Shown one piece after another: positions 61,482 to 64,000 of a stretch of DNA of 64,000 nt. Numbering within the stretch: position 1 is the first letter of the stretch; each line of letters opens with the position of its first letter. A model generated the notes under the pieces. The model was given only the letters and a program-made list of their open reading frames with translations. It made no database searches and was not told the origin of the DNA. The DNA is from Enoplolaimus lenunculus (lineage: Eukaryota > Nematoda > Enoplea > Enoplida > Thoracostomopsidae). The DNA lies in NCBI GenBank assembly GCA_030248215.1, contig JASANG010001633.1, positions 62,001-126,000 of the forward strand, written 5' to 3'. The position numbers and the translations under genes are program-made.

Positions 61482-62440
61482 CTAAGAATTTTAAATTCTT
61501 CTTATATGCAAAATTTGAAATTCTCCAATCTGCAATATTATTTTTAAACTTAAAAATCTAACTAGCACATACACTAGCGGATCCAGAGGGAAAGGCGGGG
61601 GAGCGTACGCCTCCCCCCGTCAGAAATTTTTTTGTGATAAAATGGTAATGTTTCTACTAATGTTATAACTTTCCCCGGCGGAAAATTAGCACATATATAG
61701 TATAGAGTAAAAAGTTGCGTTTCATAACTTGTGCCAGCCTGGTCACTCCGTCAGAAATTTCTCGATCCGCCGCTGTCCTCGCATACGGAATCATAGAAAT
61801 TTTCACAAAATTTAGCACTGTTGACAGAAGCAAACTGTTTCAGTATCCGGGGAAGTTTAATTGAAATAAAGTTTTAAATTAAAAAATTTAAAACTTACCC
61901 TGGATCCTTTTGCGCCAGGCTGCCCAGCGGGACCTGGTACCCCCTGAAAAAAAGTTTTCGACCGTTTCAAAATTATAGATGAATATTGTAATTTTTGTTT
62001 CAGGTCGGACAATTGCAGCACATCTGTAATAAAAATTGCGAGAAATTTACGTAATTTATTACTAATTTTGAAGGTAAAAGTAAACAAATTTCCGGTATTT
62101 CTAAAACGGAACCGGAAACAGACCGATTTTTATCGGAAACAGAAACGCGAACGGATATCCGGTTACACCCTGCAAATCGCTATTTATAATGCTTAAAATA
62201 TAGACTTGAGTTTAATATAAGCTTAAAGTGCATATAAATACATATATATGAACTTAATTACGCTGAGATAGATTCCACCAGACAAATGTTCTATTGTTGA
62301 AAATTCGTTGCGGTCAAATTATTTGGAACCCTAAACCCCCGAGCCCTTAAATAAGTTTCCTCAGAGGCTCAGATATGTTAATCTACCGGATCTCCCCGAA
62401 GTCCAGGTACGCCATCATGTCCCGGTTCACCATTTTGACC
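61410..62440 (-). CDS. Collagen alpha-chain fragment, three Gly-X-Y exons
   Basis: Secreted extracellular-matrix triple-helix protein (family inference). Three minus-strand exons, each beginning with a whole Gly codon, sized in multiples of 9 as in fibrillar collagens: 62440-62387 (54 bp), 61943-61899 (45 bp) and 61481-61410 (72 bp). All 19 triplets keep Gly first. Flanks are clean acceptors (AAATTTTAG, TTTTTTTCAG, ATTCTTAG); donors are GTAGAT, GTAAG and the weak GTGGCG. No signal peptide, propeptide or further exon was recognised between 55 and 61 kb or up to 64 kb, so both ends are missing or beyond view. If the last donor is not used the frame runs six codons to TAA, so a short non-fibrillar end is also possible. 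The type of collagen cannot be decided. Confidence 0.82.
61578..61780. mobile_element. Repeat related to 13.1 and 22.9 kb, in a collagen intron
   Basis: AGCGGATCCAGAGGGAAAG and CAGAAATTTCTCGATCCGCC inverted ends; GTGATAAAATGGTAATG block. Confidence 0.65.
61899..61943 (-). CDS. Collagen exon, 5 Gly-X-Y triplets
   Basis: 45 bp: GVPGPAGQPGAKGSR, donor GTAAG. Confidence 0.87.
62387..62440 (-). CDS. Collagen exon, 6 Gly-X-Y triplets
   Basis: 54 bp: GQNGEPGHDGVPGLRGDP. The classic 54-bp collagen exon size. Confidence 0.85.
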
Positions 62441-62770
62441 CTAAAATTTAGTAAATACGCGATATATAATAGCGAAAATAGTTTGGAAGCGATGCGAACA
62501 AGAAGCCAAACGCTATTTTAGTACTAAATCTTAAAGCAAAATTTTGGCTTTGATTCCTGTTGAGGGTCTGTGCCTGGGTGTCTTGCCTTGAGATCCACCA
62601 TTGCAAATGAAGCCTTGATCCTAATCCTATCGTTACTTGGTGGTAAATTGTACCTTTCCTTCAACCAGCGGAGGCAAAAGCTTTCAAATTTAGTCGTTTA
62701 GAACACGTTTCCAGTGATTTGACCCCGTGTTCTTCGGCAAAATTGTACGTATAAAAAGGCGACACACATT

Positions 62771-63941
62771 AGAATAACCAATTTTGTTAGAATAACCAAA
62801 TTTATTAGAATAACCAGTTTTATTAGAATAACCAGTTTTATTACAATAACCAGCTTTATCAGAATAACCAGTTTTATTAGACCAGTTTTATTAGAATAAC
62901 CAGTTTATTAGAATAACCAGTTTTATTAGAATAACCAGTTTTATTACAATAACCAGTTTTATCAGAATAACCAGTTTTATTAGAATAACCAGTTTTATTA
63001 GAATAACCAGTTTTATTAGAATAATCAGTTTTATTAGAATAACCAGTTTTATTAGAATAACCAGTTTTATTAGAATATTATTAGAATACCAGTTTTATCA
63101 GAATAACCAGTTTTATTAGAATAACCCGTTTTATTAGAATAACCAGTTTTATTAGAATAATCAGTTTTATTAGAATAACCAGTTTTATCAGAATAACCAG
63201 TTTTATTAGAATAACCAGTTTTATTACAATAACCAGTTTTTTCAGAATAACCAGTTTTATTAGAATAACCAGTTTTATTAGAATAATCAGTTTTATCAGA
63301 AGAACCAGTTTTATTAGAATAACCAGTTTTATTAGAATAACCAGTTTTATCAGAATAACCCGTTTTATTAGAATAACCAGTTTTATTAGAATAACCAGTT
63401 TTATTAGAATAACCAGTTTTATTAGAATAACCAGTTTTATTAATACCCGTTTTATAGAATAACCAGTTTTTATAACCAGTTTTATTAGAATAACCAGTTT
63501 TATTAGAATAACCCGTTTTATCAGAATAACCAGTTTTATTAGAATAACCCGTTTTATTAGAATAACCAGTTTTATCAGAATAACCATGAATAACCAGTTT
63601 TATTACAATAACCAGTTTTTTCAGAATAACCAGTTTTATTAGAATAACCAGTTTTATTAGAATAATCAGTTTTATCAGAAGAACCAGTTTTATTAGAATA
63701 ACCAGTTTTATTAGAATAACCAATTTTATCAGAATAACCCGTTTTATTAGAATAACCAGTTTTATTAGAATAACCAGTTTTATTAGAATAACCAGTTTTA
63801 TTAGAATAACCAGTTTTATTAGAATAACCCGTTTTATCAGAATAACCAGTTTTATTAGAATAACCCGTTTTATCAGAATAACCAGTTTTATTAGAATAAC
63901 CAGTTTTATTAGAATAACCAGTTTTATTAGAATAACCAGTT
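62771..63941. repeat. 18-bp minisatellite, about 64 copies
   Basis: Unit ACCAGTTTTATTAGAATA with point variants (ATCAG, ACCCG, TATCAG, TTACAAT) and a few indels. Long open frames in it (for example 63070-63978, minus strand) are by-products of an 18-bp period without stops. It lies upstream of the collagen exons, probably in an intron. Confidence 0.97.
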
Positions 63942-64000
63942 TTTTTCTCGTTTGGTACAATTTCGGGCAAAAATTCATTTTTCAATGTTATACCCTACAG

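Noticed and set aside
63070-63978. 302-codon open frame rich in GYSNKT repeats (minus strand)
   Set aside because: It is a direct by-product of an 18-bp tandem repeat that lacks stops in several frames at once; overlapping frames give ILIKLV repeats just as well.

Overview
This is nuclear DNA from an intron-rich invertebrate animal. It is AT-rich and dominated by small non-autonomous transposable elements and minisatellites. Evidence for an animal is a GFI1-type zinc-finger gene, an NDRG-family gene and collagen Gly-X-Y exons, all split by spliceosomal introns. The compact exons, very diverged NDRG and dense foldback elements would suit a tunicate or similar deuterostome, but that placement is a guess.

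Three protein-coding genes are supported by open frames whose exon junctions agree in phase. (1) Minus strand, 9135 down to 4274: five exons of a GFI1/Senseless/PAG-3-like C2H2 repressor. It has a verified start, four of the expected six fingers in the window, and an N-terminus that looks like a Groucho-binding eh1 motif instead of the vertebrate SNAG motif. (2) Plus strand, 47471-55151: twelve exons that join in frame into about 313 residues of an NDRG-family alpha/beta-hydrolase-fold protein with its stop codon; a five-codon first exon may lie at 39704. (3) Minus strand, 62440-61410: three collagen triple-helix exons of 54, 45 and 72 bp, an internal piece of a larger gene.

The 30 kb between the first two genes (about 9.2-39.7 kb) holds no recognisable host gene and is mostly repeats. 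They include: a deletion-damaged piggyBac element with TTAA target duplication (16097-17793); two hAT-like MITE families (called H1 and H2 here) with GGCC ends, 8-bp target duplications and interiors made of degenerate TTAGGC/CCTAAG hexamers; two TA-flanked palindromic families rich in GAGTT (T) or GAGTCAAATTCGACTC (S); a 391-bp family with GGTGCAACCGG ends (C); a family with GCCGTCCG arrays (G); a family resembling CCGTAGCCAGCTCACCTTGCTAG (R); a perfect ~250-bp hairpin; and tRNA-like SINE modules. The right-hand half has CCGG-rich relatives of family C, and the window ends in a 1.17-kb minisatellite of 18-bp units.

Many elements are nested in each other or in introns of the genes. Family letters are labels for this report, not database names; all family assignments come from reading repeats and ends by eye.
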